From NCBI GenBank assembly GCA_963667205.1, contig OY762959.1:1674001-1738000 (forward strand): a stretch of 64,000 nucleotides of DNA, given 5' to 3'. This stretch comes from CF-162 sp963667205 (GTDB taxonomy: Bacteria; Chloroflexota; Dehalococcoidia; SM23-28-2; RBG-16-64-32). Under the pieces are notes generated by a model, which searched no databases, was not told the DNA's origin, and worked only from the letters and a program-made list of their open reading frames with translations. The translations under genes and the position numbers were made by a program. Shown one piece after another: positions 33,352 through 42,217 of the stretch; position 1 is the stretch's first letter, and each line of letters starts with the position of its first letter.

Positions 33352-34608
33352 GTGTCAGTCGCAAGAAAACTCAGATGCCGTGAATGCGGCCGTGAATACC
33401 CACTGGAGCCCTCGAACGTCTGCGAGTTCTGCTTCGGCCCGCTGGAGGTCGTCTACGACTACGCGGCGCTCATGGGCCACGTCACCCGCGAACGAATTGA
33501 GGCCGGCCCGCCGACGATGTGGCGCTACGCCGACCTCCTTCCCGTCGACGCCGAGGACGCCGTCGACATCGGTACCGGCTACACGCCGCTCTTGCGCGCT
33601 CCGAGCCTGGGCCGCGAGCTGGGCCTGAGCCGTCTCTACATCAAGAACGACTGTGTGAACCCCACGTGGTCGTTCAAGGACCGCGTCGTCTCCGTCGCCA
33701 GCAGCGTCGCCCGCGACTTCGAGTTCCGCACGCTCGCCTGCGCCTCGACCGGCAACCTGGCGAACAGCGTCGCCGCCCACGCCGCCCGCGCCGGCCTGGA
33801 CGCCTGCGTCTTCATCCCCGCGGACCTGGAGCGGAGCAAGATCATCGGCTCCGCGGTCTACGGGCCGACGCTCGTCGCCGTAGACGGCAGCTACGACGAC
33901 GTCAACCGCCTCTGCAGTGAGCTGGGCGACAAGTACCCCTGGGCGTTCGTCAACATCAACATCCGGCCGTACTACGCCGAAGGCAGCAAGACGCTGGGCC
34001 ACGAGGTCTGCGAGCAGCTTGGCTGGCGTGCACCCGACCACTGCATCGCGCCGATGGCCAGCGGCTCGCTCTTCACCAAGATATACAAAGGCATCAAGGA
34101 GCTGGCCTGGCTCGGGCTGATCGACTGGCAGCCCACACGCATGAGCGGCGCCCAGGCGCTCGGCTGCTCGCCGATCGCTGAGGCGTACGATCGCGACTCG
34201 TGGAACATCAGGCCGCAGAAGCCGGACACGATCGCCAAATCGCTGGCCATTGGCAATCCGGCCGATGGGTACTACGCTTTAAAGACGATGAGAGACACCA
34301 ACGGCTCAGCGACGGCGGTTAGCGACGAAGAGATCATCAAGGGCATCCAGCTCCTCTCCGAGACTGAAGGCATCTTCGCGGAGACTGCCGGCGGCGTCGT
34401 GATCTCCGGCCTCCGGCAGCTCGTCCGGGAAGGGCGCGTTGGGCCGGACGAAGTCGTCGTCGCCTTCATCACGGGCGCTGGCCTGAAGACGCAGGAGGCG
34501 GTGGCGCCGGTGCTGAAGCCTGCGCTCACCGTGGAGGCGAACATCGAGTCGTTCGAGCGGGCGCTCGAAGAGCGAGAGGGCGTGCTGCCCCTGACGAAGG
34601 CGGTGTAG
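33352..34608 (+). CDS. Threonine-synthase-like PLP enzyme, candidate homocysteine-forming sulfhydrylase
   Basis: A 418-residue fold-type II PLP enzyme of the ThrC family. An N-terminal zinc-ribbon-like piece has CRECG and CEFC. The PLP lysine is in NPTWSFKDRV, where classical threonine synthase has NPTGSFKDRG. The phosphate-type loop reads STGNLANSVAAHAARAG rather than STGNTSAS. GTG 33352 has GGAGG 7 bases before it. It is controlled by a SAM riboswitch and followed at once by NIL and sulfur-carrier genes. By inference it may use O-phosphohomoserine plus carrier-bound sulfide to form homocysteine, as CysM does for cysteine. Plain threonine synthase remains possible. Confidence 0.75.
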   Translation: MSVARKLRCRECGREYPLEPSNVCEFCFGPLEVVYDYAALMGHVTRERIEAGPPTMWRYADLLPVDAEDAVDIGTGYTPLLRAPSLGRELGLSRLYIKNDCVNPTWSFKDRVVSVASSVARDFEFRTLACASTGNLANSVAAHAARAGLDACVFIPADLERSKIIGSAVYGPTLVAVDGSYDDVNRLCSELGDKYPWAFVNINIRPYYAEGSKTLGHEVCEQLGWRAPDHCIAPMASGSLFTKIYKGIKELAWLGLIDWQPTRMSGAQALGCSPIAEAYDRDSWNIRPQKPDTIAKSLAIGNPADGYYALKTMRDTNGSATAVSDEEIIKGIQLLSETEGIFAETAGGVVISGLRQLVREGRVGPDEVVVAFITGAGLKTQEAVAPVLKPALTVEANIESFERALEEREGVLPLTKAV

Positions 34609-34610
34609 AG

Positions 34611-34853
34611 ATGGCGACGGTACGCACCAAGTTCACCTTCCTTGATCAGCTCATCAAGGAGCCGATCATCTGGAAGCTGGCCAAAGAGTTCGACGTGGTC
34701 ACCAACATCCGCCGCGCGGACGTCACGGACGAGCGCGGATGGGTGATTCTGGAGTTAGAAGGGGACCAGGACGAGATCGAGCGCAGCCTCGACTGGGTCC
34801 GGGAGCAGAACGTGCGCGTCGACCCGGTCTACGAAGACGTTGTGGAAGGATAG
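34611..34853 (+). CDS. NIL-domain protein
   Basis: An 80-residue ferredoxin-like NIL domain (VRTKFTFLDQLIKEPIIWKL, then DVVTNIRRADVTDERGWVIL). NIL domains occur on methionine ABC transporter ATPases. In NIL-ferredoxin proteins they are genetically linked to homocysteine formation in Desulfovibrio and methanogens. It starts 2 bases after the PLP-enzyme stop and precedes the carrier gene, so the three act together. No cysteines are present, so it is not a redox protein; a substrate-binding or assembly role is an inference. Confidence 0.82.
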   Translation: MATVRTKFTFLDQLIKEPIIWKLAKEFDVVTNIRRADVTDERGWVILELEGDQDEIERSLDWVREQNVRVDPVYEDVVEG

Positions 34854-34859
34854 CGAAGG

Positions 34860-35213
34860 ATGGCGATGCAGCGAGAGCCTGAGCAGGAGACCGGCGGCGG
34901 GACGGGAAGCGCCAGCCTGACGATTACTGTCCGCATACCGACGCCGCTGCGCAAGCTGACCGGCGAGGAGTCCGTTGTGGCGGGAGAAGGCTCGACGCTG
35001 GCCGAGTGCATCGACGGGCTGGAGGCGCGCTACCCGGGCATGAAGGAGCGTCTGTGCGACGAGACCGGCGACCTGCGCCGCTTCGTCAACGTCTACGTCA
35101 ACGGCGAGGACGTGCGATTCCAGGAAGGCCTCTCCACGCCTCTGACCGGCGGCGACGAAGTTAGCATCGTGCCGGCTGTGGCCGGCGGCTCCCAGGCCGC
35201 GCGCACGGGCTGA
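34860..35213 (+). CDS. Ubiquitin-like sulfur carrier (ThiS/MoaD family) with masked Gly-Gly
   Basis: A 117-residue protein. About 20 disordered residues precede a beta-grasp domain (ITVRIPTPLRKLTGEESVV to DEVSIVPAVAGG). The catalytic Gly-Gly is not C-terminal; SQAARTG follows it. Carriers of this family need a free Gly-Gly end for adenylation and thiocarboxylate formation, so seven residues would have to be removed, as the JAMM protease HcyD does for Wolinella HcyS. It belongs to the SAM-riboswitch operon. Confidence 0.8.
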   Translation: MAMQREPEQETGGGTGSASLTITVRIPTPLRKLTGEESVVAGEGSTLAECIDGLEARYPGMKERLCDETGDLRRFVNVYVNGEDVRFQEGLSTPLTGGDEVSIVPAVAGGSQAARTG

Positions 35214-35284
35214 AATAGCCCCGCAAAAGACGCCGGTAATCCTTCAAGGTATGGCGTTCCTGTCTCTGGGTTCCGGTTTATGTA

Positions 35285-35313
35285 TTGACCTCTTGCGGAC
35301 TGTGTGCTTATTG
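35285..35313 (+). promoter_or_regulatory. Promoter before a small hypothetical gene
   Basis: TTGACC (35285-35290), a 17-base spacer and TTATTG (35308-35313) with an upstream TG. It lies downstream of the ATG at 35251, which argues that this ATG is not the start of the next gene. Confidence 0.5.
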
Positions 35314-35364
35314 TGGGCGCTGGCGAACAGCCCCGTCACTGCGGCAGGCGGGAGGGAGCTCAGA

Positions 35365-35628
35365 TTGGACGATCCGGCACTGGCCCTGGTTTTGGAAGAG
35401 TCCCTTGCGCTACTGAGCGCCGGGGAAACTCCGGAACTCATCGCCGAGCGCTTTCCCGACTTCTCGGACGCCCTGCTGCCGCTCCTCAGCGTCGCCGTCG
35501 AGCTGCGTGAAGGCGCCGAGGACGCCATCGACGACCCGGTCGACTTCCTGCACGACCTCGGCGAGTACCTGAAGAATCAGATCGGCGGCGATGACTCTTC
35601 CGAGGCCGCAGGCAGTGCCCCTTGCTGA
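35365..35628 (+). CDS. Small hypothetical protein with a repeat-like helical motif
   Basis: An 87-residue acidic helical protein. The LEESLALLSAGETPELIAERFPDF...LLPLLSVAVELRE pattern resembles a short motif common at the N-terminus of some Chloroflexi and actinobacterial regulatory proteins (I recall it from DUF5667-like proteins). I choose TTG 35365 because GGAGGGAG lies 7 bases upstream and a promoter sits between it and the next in-frame ATG at 35251. The function is unknown; it lies between the carrier and sulfite reductase. Confidence 0.5.
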   Translation: MDDPALALVLEESLALLSAGETPELIAERFPDFSDALLPLLSVAVELREGAEDAIDDPVDFLHDLGEYLKNQIGGDDSSEAAGSAPC

Positions 35629-35658
35629 TTGACAGCCACGTGCTTACGCAGATACAAT
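35629..35658 (+). promoter_or_regulatory. Strong promoter of the sulfite reductase gene
   Basis: TTGACA (35629-35634), 18 bases, TACAAT (35653-35658). Transcription would start around 35665, just before the shared ATACTnGACTTTAG motif. Confidence 0.7.
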
Positions 35659-35674
35659 TCTGACTAACCGGACT

Positions 35675-35694
35675 GAAATACTAGACTTTAGCCG
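35675..35694 (+). promoter_or_regulatory. Candidate Rrf2 operator, copy 1
   Basis: Seventeen of 20 bases match the sequence directly before the Rrf2 gene (40791-40810), centred on ATACTnGACTTTAG. The ATACT-GACT part resembles the left half of IscR type-1 sites. Confidence 0.45.
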
Positions 35695-35729
35695 CGGAGT
35701 GTGCGGCTGCAGACCGGAGGGAGACGACG

Positions 35730-37544
35730 ATGACAGTTCAAGAGCCAGATACGTTCAAAGCGCATCCCAAGGTGCCCAGAGAGCTAAAAGCCGGGCACGT
35801 CTTCGTCACTCTCGAGGAAGAATTCGACAACTTCGACACGGAGACGAAGGTCTACCAGAAGAGCCCCGACCTGGAGTCCGACTTCGTCCCCTATCGCCTG
35901 CGCATGGGCACCTACGGCCAGCGCCAGGAAAACCAGCAGATGATGCGCATCAAGCTGCCCTATGGCGGCGTCAACGCCGAGCAGATGGACGCCCTGGCCG
36001 AAGTGGCGGAGAAGCACTCCGGCATGCGCCGCGGCCACATCACCACGCGCGAGAACATCCAGTTCCACTTCGTGCCGCTGGAACAGGCCAGCACCGTCAT
36101 GCGCATCCTCGCCGAGGTGGGCCTCTCGACGCGTGAGGCGTGCGGACACACCGTGCGCAACGTGACGGGCTGCCCCTACGCCGGCGTCACAGATCACCAG
36201 CTGTTCGACGTCACGCCGTATCTGGCCGCCTACGCTCGCAGCCTGATCCGCAACCCGATCTGCCAGAACATGCCCCGCAAGTGGAAGACCTCCTTCTCCT
36301 GCGGCCCGATTGACTGCGCCGGCAGCCCCTTCCACGACATGGGCTTCGTCGCCGCCGTCCGGGAGGAGAACGGCGAGGAAGTGCGCGGCTTCAAGATCGT
36401 CGTCGGCGGCGGCACCTCGACGATGGTGCGCGCGGCAGAGACGCTCTGGGAGTTCGCCCGCGCCGACGACGGCCAGTACATCCGCGTCGCTGAGGCGGCG
36501 CTCAAGGTGTTCGACAAGGAAGGCGGCCTGCCCAACTTCCTGCGCAAGAACATGAACAAGGCCCGTGTGAAGTTCCTCGTTAAGAAGCTTGGCATCGAAG
36601 AGTTCCGTCGCCAGGTCGACGAGGAGCTGGCGCAGCCCTGGGCCTGGGAGCCGCTGGACATGCCGGCGCTGATGCAGCTCGCGCCCGAAGGCCCGACGCC
36701 GGGTCCGGCGCCCAACAGCGTGCAGCCCGGCCCAGACTTCAACCGCTGGGTGGAGACGAACGTCGTCCAGCAGCCGCAGCCGGGCTACGTCGCCGTTGCG
36801 TTGACGATCCCGCTTGGCAACCTCTCGCCGGAGCAATTCCGCGCCGTTGGCGACATCATGCGACGCTTCTCCGGCGGCAATGCCCGCACACAGCAGAACC
36901 AGAACCTGGTGCTGCGCTGGGTTCATGAAGCAGGCCTGCCTGCGCTTCACGCCGAGCTCAAGAAGATCGGATTCGGTGACCCGGACGCCGGCCTGCTGGC
37001 GGACGTCGTCGGCTGCCCCGGCACTGACTCCTGCAAGATGGGCATCACCTCCTCGACGGGCGTCAGCACCGCGATCCGCGAGGCGGCGCTGAACAGCTGG
37101 GGCTACCAGGACGACCCGCTGGTGCAGGCGATCAACATCAAGGCCAGCGGCTGCCCTAACGGTTGCGGCCAGCACCACCTGGCGGCGATTGGCCTGCAGG
37201 GCTCGTCGTTCACTGCCAACGGCGCCACGATCCCCTGCTTCGACATCTTCCTTGGCGGCGGCAACTACGTCGGCGGCGGCAAGTTCGCCACCCGCGTCGC
37301 GCGCGTCCCGTCCAAGCGCACCCCGCAGGCGATCAAGAAGATGATCGACCACTACGTCGCCGAGCGGGACGAGGGCGAGGAGTTCGTGACCTTCATCGAC
37401 CGCCTCGGCGCCAAGACGTTCGACCCGGTCTTCGACGAGTTCAAGGAAGTCGGCCCCGTGCACCAGGACATCGACGTCTACATGGACTGGGGCAAGGAAG
37501 AGCTGTTCGAAGTGATCCGCGGCGAGGGCGAGTGCTCGGTGTAG
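35730..37544 (+). CDS. Siroheme sulfite (nitrite) reductase
   Basis: A 604-residue hemoprotein reducing sulfite to sulfide with six electrons, probably from ferredoxin. Two ferrodoxin-like and siroheme halves are visible. RMGTYGQRQENQQMMRIKLP and NVTGCPYAG lie in the first. The 4Fe-4S/siroheme ligands in the second are GCPGTDSCKMG and SGCPNGCGQHH (C-x5-C...C-x3-C). It resembles the NirA/SirA type rather than CysI. Its promoter is strong, GGAGGGAG precedes the ATG, and the following genes are APS reductase and ATP sulfurylase, so sulfite is the likely substrate. Confidence 0.9.
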   Translation: MTVQEPDTFKAHPKVPRELKAGHVFVTLEEEFDNFDTETKVYQKSPDLESDFVPYRLRMGTYGQRQENQQMMRIKLPYGGVNAEQMDALAEVAEKHSGMRRGHITTRENIQFHFVPLEQASTVMRILAEVGLSTREACGHTVRNVTGCPYAGVTDHQLFDVTPYLAAYARSLIRNPICQNMPRKWKTSFSCGPIDCAGSPFHDMGFVAAVREENGEEVRGFKIVVGGGTSTMVRAAETLWEFARADDGQYIRVAEAALKVFDKEGGLPNFLRKNMNKARVKFLVKKLGIEEFRRQVDEELAQPWAWEPLDMPALMQLAPEGPTPGPAPNSVQPGPDFNRWVETNVVQQPQPGYVAVALTIPLGNLSPEQFRAVGDIMRRFSGGNARTQQNQNLVLRWVHEAGLPALHAELKKIGFGDPDAGLLADVVGCPGTDSCKMGITSSTGVSTAIREAALNSWGYQDDPLVQAINIKASGCPNGCGQHHLAAIGLQGSSFTANGATIPCFDIFLGGGNYVGGGKFATRVARVPSKRTPQAIKKMIDHYVAERDEGEEFVTFIDRLGAKTFDPVFDEFKEVGPVHQDIDVYMDWGKEELFEVIRGEGECSV

Positions 37545-37609
37545 CGGAGACAGGAGACGGGAAGCGGAACACGAGACAAGATAGAAGATCAAGCCAGGGA
37601 GGAACGAGA

Positions 37610-38332
37610 GTGAAAGAAGCGACGAAGTACAGCGAGGCCGACATCGACGGCCTCAACAGCCAGCTCGGCGGCAAGTCCGCAGAGGAGATCGTGCGCTGGG
37701 CCGGCGAGACGTTCGGCGGCGACATCAAGTTCGCCAACAGCTTCGGCGCCGAGGACGTGGCGCTCATGGACATCATCGCCAAGACGGCGCCGCAGATCCG
37801 CGTTTTCACGTTGGACACCGGCCGCCTCAACGACGAGACGTACCTGGTGATGGACGCCACGCGACTCCGCCACGAGAACGTTCCGATCGAGGTCATGTTC
37901 CCCGAGCGCGAGAAGGTCGAGGCGCTGACGAACGAGAAGGGCTTCTACTCCTTCCGCGAGAGCGTGGAACTGCGCAAGGAGTGCTGCTCCATCCGCAAGG
38001 TGCAGCCGCTGAAGCGCGCCCTGGCAGGCGTGGAGGCGTGGATGACTGGCCTCCGCCGCGATCAGGCCGTGACCCGCACGGACACGCGGGCGATTGAGTG
38101 GGACGAAGGCAACGGCATCGTCAAGGTGAACCCGATCATCGAATGGTCCGTCGACGACGTCTGGGCTTACATCAAGGCGAACAAGGTGCCCTACAACAAG
38201 CTGCACGATCAGCACTACCCCAGCATCGGCTGCGCGCCTTGCACGCGCGCCATCAAGGACGGCGAGGATATCCGCGCTGGCCGCTGGTGGTGGGAGAACC
38301 CCGAGTTCAAGGAGTGCGGCCTGCACGAATAG
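37610..38332 (+). CDS. cysH: Adenylyl-sulfate (APS/PAPS) reductase
   Basis: A 240-residue thiol-dependent reductase making sulfite. The 4Fe-4S ligands are RKECCSIRKVQPL (Cys-Cys) and SIGCAPCTR. The catalytic cysteine is at the end in ECGLHE. The PP-loop-like part is NSFGAEDVALMDI. The four-Cys cluster marks the APS-reducing type, and no APS kinase gene is in the window. The GTG start at 37610 has AGGGAGG 7 bases before it. An 11-bp terminator follows the gene. Confidence 0.9.
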   Translation: MKEATKYSEADIDGLNSQLGGKSAEEIVRWAGETFGGDIKFANSFGAEDVALMDIIAKTAPQIRVFTLDTGRLNDETYLVMDATRLRHENVPIEVMFPEREKVEALTNEKGFYSFRESVELRKECCSIRKVQPLKRALAGVEAWMTGLRRDQAVTRTDTRAIEWDEGNGIVKVNPIIEWSVDDVWAYIKANKVPYNKLHDQHYPSIGCAPCTRAIKDGEDIRAGRWWWENPEFKECGLHE

Positions 38333-38358
38333 GCTGCCTGAACCGGAAACGGACACCA

Positions 38359-38393
38359 CAGGGCCACGGCGCATAACCGTGGCCCTGCTCTTT
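38359..38393 (+). terminator. Terminator-like hairpin between cysH and sat
   Basis: CAGGGCCACGG and CCGTGGCCCTG are perfect 11-bp arms with a 7-base loop, followed by CTCTTT. The T-run is short, so partial readthrough into sat is possible. Confidence 0.7.
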
Positions 38394-38401
38394 CGGACAC
38401 A

Positions 38402-38438
38402 CACCAGACGGGCAAGCACCAGACGGGCAAGCACCAGA
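38402..38438 (+). repeat. 15-bp tandem repeat before sat
   Basis: CACCAGACGGGCAAG occurs twice in a row, plus CACCAGA. It ends three bases before the GGAGAAG ribosome-binding site of sat. Confidence 0.8.
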
Positions 38439-38449
38439 ATGGAGAAGCG

Positions 38450-39637
38450 ATGACGACGGGAGAAACGATCCCCGCCCACGGAGGGCGGCTGATAGACCTG
38501 CTGGCTACCGGCGACGATGCCGTATCCCTGCGCGAGCGCGCCGCGGGCCTGCCCGCCGTTACTCTCGACTCTCGCAGCCTCTCGGACCTCGAGCTGCTAA
38601 CAACTGGCGGCTACAGCCCGCTCGACGGCTTCATGACGGAGGCGGACTATAAGGCCGTCGTTAGCGGCATGCACCTGGCCGACGGCCTGCCGTGGCCGAT
38701 GCCGATTAAGCTTGCCGTCTCCGCTGATGAGGCGGCGGCGGTCAAGGAGGGCGGTGAAGTCGCGCTGGCGGACGACGCCGGCCGTACCCTCGGCGTCCTC
38801 GAAGTGCGGGAGAAGTTCGGCTACGACAAGAAGGCGGAGGCCAACGGCGTCTACCGCACCGACGACGAGGCCCATCCCGGCGTCGCTGCCGTCTATGCGC
38901 AGGGCGACACGCTGCTGGGCGGCCCGCTGCGCGTTATCGACAGGCCACACTACGACGACTTCCCGCAGTACCGCCTGACGCCGGCCCAGACCCGCGCCGA
39001 ATTCGCCGAGCGCGGCTGGAAGACGGTCGTTGGCTTTCAGACGCGTAACCCCGTCCACCGCGCGCACGAATACATCCAGAAGGCCGCGATGGAGATCGTC
39101 GATGGCCTCCTCCTGCACCCGCTCGTCGGCGACACGAAGGCGGACGACATCCCCGCCGACGTGCGTATGCGCTGCTACGAAGTCCTGATCGAGAGCTACT
39201 ACCCGCAGGGCAGCGTTGTGCTGTCCGTCAACCCGGCGGCGATGCGCTACGCCGGGCCGCGCGAGGCGGTCTTCCACGCGCTCGTGCGCAAGAACTTCGG
39301 CTGCACGCACTTCATCGTCGGGCGCGACCACGCCGGCGTCGGCAAGTACTACGGCACATTCGACGCCCAGCGCATCTTCGACGAGATCAACCCCGCCGCA
39401 CTCGGCATCACGCCGCTGATGTTCGAGCACTCGTTCTTCTGCAAGAAGTGCAAGGGCATGGGCAGCGCCAAGACCTGCCCGCACGAGGCCGAGGACCGCG
39501 TGTTCCTTTCCGGTACGCAGGTCCGTGAGATGCTGGCGGGCGGCATCGCGCCGCCGCCCGAGTTCTCCCGCCCCGAAGTCGCCAAGGTGCTGATCGAGGC
39601 GATGCAGGAGAGGACGACGCCCAAGCATGCAATCTGA
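38450..39637 (+). CDS. sat: Sulfate adenylyltransferase (ATP sulfurylase)
   Basis: A 395-residue homo-oligomeric Sat that turns sulfate and ATP into APS. Active-site motifs: QTRNPVHRAHEYIQK (about residue 197), GRDHAGVGKYYG and a zinc-type cluster CKKCKGMGSAKTC. The length matches bacterial and archaeal assimilatory or dissimilatory Sat. GGAGAAG lies 4-5 bases before the ATG. The last 11 bases overlap the permease gene, coupling sulfate activation to transport. Confidence 0.92.
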   Translation: MTTGETIPAHGGRLIDLLATGDDAVSLRERAAGLPAVTLDSRSLSDLELLTTGGYSPLDGFMTEADYKAVVSGMHLADGLPWPMPIKLAVSADEAAAVKEGGEVALADDAGRTLGVLEVREKFGYDKKAEANGVYRTDDEAHPGVAAVYAQGDTLLGGPLRVIDRPHYDDFPQYRLTPAQTRAEFAERGWKTVVGFQTRNPVHRAHEYIQKAAMEIVDGLLLHPLVGDTKADDIPADVRMRCYEVLIESYYPQGSVVLSVNPAAMRYAGPREAVFHALVRKNFGCTHFIVGRDHAGVGKYYGTFDAQRIFDEINPAALGITPLMFEHSFFCKKCKGMGSAKTCPHEAEDRVFLSGTQVREMLAGGIAPPPEFSRPEVAKVLIEAMQERTTPKHAI

Positions 39638-40748
39638 GCCGGGCGAGGCGGCGTTGCCCGCCCAATCGCTGCCCGTGGCTGTGCTGCACCCACGCTGGCG
39701 GTCGATCGCCGGCGTGCCCCTGCGCGTCGCCTACAGCATGGCGGGCCTCTTCCTCTTCATCTTCGCCCTGGAGCTGCTGACGGCCGGCGCGACGGGTCTC
39801 TCACCCGTTCTCTCGCGCTTCTCGGCCGATGGCGTGCTCAACCTGCTGGGGTTCGGCTGGTTGGGCTCCTACGCCGTGATGAGCGGCTCGCCTGTCGCGG
39901 CGATCTCGCTCAGCCTCTTCGCCTCCGACACCACGTCTGACCTCGAGGCATTTGCAATGATCAACGGCTCGCGGCTGGGCGCCTCGTTCATCGTGCTCTT
40001 TGTCGGCTTCGTCCTGTGGGTGACGCACAAGCGCTCGGCCGATGGGCTTTACATCGGCGTCGTCGCCCTGCTGACGGCGTTCACGCTCTGGCTGCCGGCC
40101 CTCCCCCTGGGCATCCTGGCGCTGGAGAGCGGCTGGTTCGACGGGATCAGCATCGGCACGCCCGGCGCCGTTACCTCGTTCGTCGAGGTGGCCTACGAGC
40201 CGCTCGTCGATCGCGTCGCTGGCGCTGTGCCGGACCTGATGCTGTTCGGCCTGGGCATCGGTGTCCTGCTTCTGGCGTTCGCGGTCTTCGACCGGGCGCT
40301 CCCGAACCTGGAGTCGGGTGAGCCCAGCGGCCGCTTCGCGCGCGCCCGGGAGTGGTTCCACCGCCCGCTGCCGATGCTGGGTCTGGGCATGGCGATCACG
40401 GCGATCACGCTCTCCGTCTCGATCTCGTTGACGCTGCTGATCCCCCTTTCGCTCAAGGGTTACATCCGCCGCAACGCGATCATCCCGTATGTCATGGGCG
40501 CCAACATCACGACCTGGGTCGACACGATGGTCGCCGCGCTGCTGTTGGATTCGCCGCGGGCGTTCACGATCGTCTTCACGCAGATGGCGGTGGGCGCGGT
40601 GATCTCGCTCGTCGTGCTCCTGTTCCTCTACAAGCCGTACTCGGCCGCGATCATAAACGTCGCCAACCACATCACGCACGGCCGGCGGGCGTTCGGCGCC
40701 TTCATGGCGGCGATCTTCATCGTGCCGTTGGTGCTCTTTCTGATATGA
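39627..40748 (+). CDS. Na/Pi cotransporter-like permease, candidate sulfate transporter
   Basis: A 373-residue membrane protein with about 9-10 helices in two inverted halves. The repeated SGSPVAAISLSLF and MGANITTWVDT resemble the SGS/QSS and GANIGT motifs of NptA/SLC34-like sodium-phosphate cotransporters. It overlaps sat by 11 bases and sits among sulfate-assimilation genes with no other sulfate permease nearby. Transport of sulfate or another sulfur anion is therefore a reasonable inference, not shown by the sequence. Confidence 0.7.
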   Translation: MQSEPGEAALPAQSLPVAVLHPRWRSIAGVPLRVAYSMAGLFLFIFALELLTAGATGLSPVLSRFSADGVLNLLGFGWLGSYAVMSGSPVAAISLSLFASDTTSDLEAFAMINGSRLGASFIVLFVGFVLWVTHKRSADGLYIGVVALLTAFTLWLPALPLGILALESGWFDGISIGTPGAVTSFVEVAYEPLVDRVAGAVPDLMLFGLGIGVLLLAFAVFDRALPNLESGEPSGRFARAREWFHRPLPMLGLGMAITAITLSVSISLTLLIPLSLKGYIRRNAIIPYVMGANITTWVDTMVAALLLDSPRAFTIVFTQMAVGAVISLVVLLFLYKPYSAAIINVANHITHGRRAFGAFMAAIFIVPLVLFLI

Positions 40749-40757
40749 GCGGTCGCT

Positions 40758-40774
40758 ATACCCCACGGGGGTAT
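40758..40774. promoter_or_regulatory. CsoR/CstR-type operator before the Rrf2 gene
   Basis: ATACCCC-ACG-GGGGTAT is a perfect 7-bp-arm palindrome matching the CsoR/CstR consensus better than the copper-operon site at 17268. It lies 37 bases before the Rrf2 ATG and inside the gap after the permease gene. Confidence 0.65.
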
Positions 40775-40790
40775 GTTAAGATTCTTGATG

Positions 40791-40810
40791 GAGATACTCG
40801 ACTTTAGACG
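40791..40810 (+). promoter_or_regulatory. Candidate Rrf2 operator, copy 2
   Basis: This matches 35675-35694 at 17 of 20 positions and directly abuts the Rrf2 ATG. ATACTCGACT fits the left half of the IscR type-1 consensus. It suggests autoregulation. Confidence 0.45.
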
Positions 40811-41254
40811 ATGAAGATTTCAACCAAGGGTGACTACGGACTGCGCGCCCTGATTGAGCTTGCCCACCGCTACGGCGATGGCAAGCCGACGCAGAGCGCG
40901 GAAGTGGCGGCCCGCCAGGCCATCCCCGAGTCCTACCTGGAGCAGCTTCTGGCGACGCTGCGCCGCGCCGGCTTCGTGCGCAGCGTGCGCGGTCCGCAGG
41001 GCGGCCACTCGCTGGCCCGGCCGCCGGCGCAGGTGCAAGTATGCGACGTGATCGAGGCGCTGGAAGGGCCGATCATGGCCGTCGATTGCCTCGACGACGC
41101 CGGTAGCTGCGCCAAGGACGGCGGCTGCGCGCAGTCCGAGATGTGGGCCGCCGTGCGTGACGCTATCGTCGGCGTGCTCGCTAATACTACGATCGCCGAT
41201 CTCGCCGAGCGCGACAGGGCTGCGCAGCCGGGCGGCGCTCGCTATATCATCTAG
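40811..41254 (+). CDS. Rrf2-family regulator with a three-cysteine sensor motif
   Basis: A 147-residue winged-helix regulator of the IscR/CymR group. N-terminal ISTKGDYGLRALIELA and YLEQLLATLRRAGFVRSVRGPQGGHSL are the Rrf2 signatures. Three cysteines (DCLDDAGSCAKDGGC, C-x6-C-x5-C) match the Fe-S ligand arrangement of IscR rather than CymR. It precedes cysK by a few bases and has putative sites before itself and before sulfite reductase. It is likely the pathway's Fe-S or sulfur status sensor. Confidence 0.88.
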   Translation: MKISTKGDYGLRALIELAHRYGDGKPTQSAEVAARQAIPESYLEQLLATLRRAGFVRSVRGPQGGHSLARPPAQVQVCDVIEALEGPIMAVDCLDDAGSCAKDGGCAQSEMWAAVRDAIVGVLANTTIADLAERDRAAQPGGARYII

Positions 41255-41262
41255 GAGTTGTG

Positions 41263-42177
<915 letters not shown>

Positions 42178-42217
42178 GATGGCGGTTCGGAATGTTGATT
42201 TGATGGGGAGGAATGAG

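Noticed and set aside
35251..35364. N-terminal extension of the small gene before sulfite reductase, start at 35251
   Set aside because: A promoter (35285-35313) lies inside it and a much better ribosome site precedes TTG 35365.
35784..37592. A 602-codon open frame antisense to sulfite reductase
   Set aside because: Shadow of the real gene, without motifs or a ribosome site.
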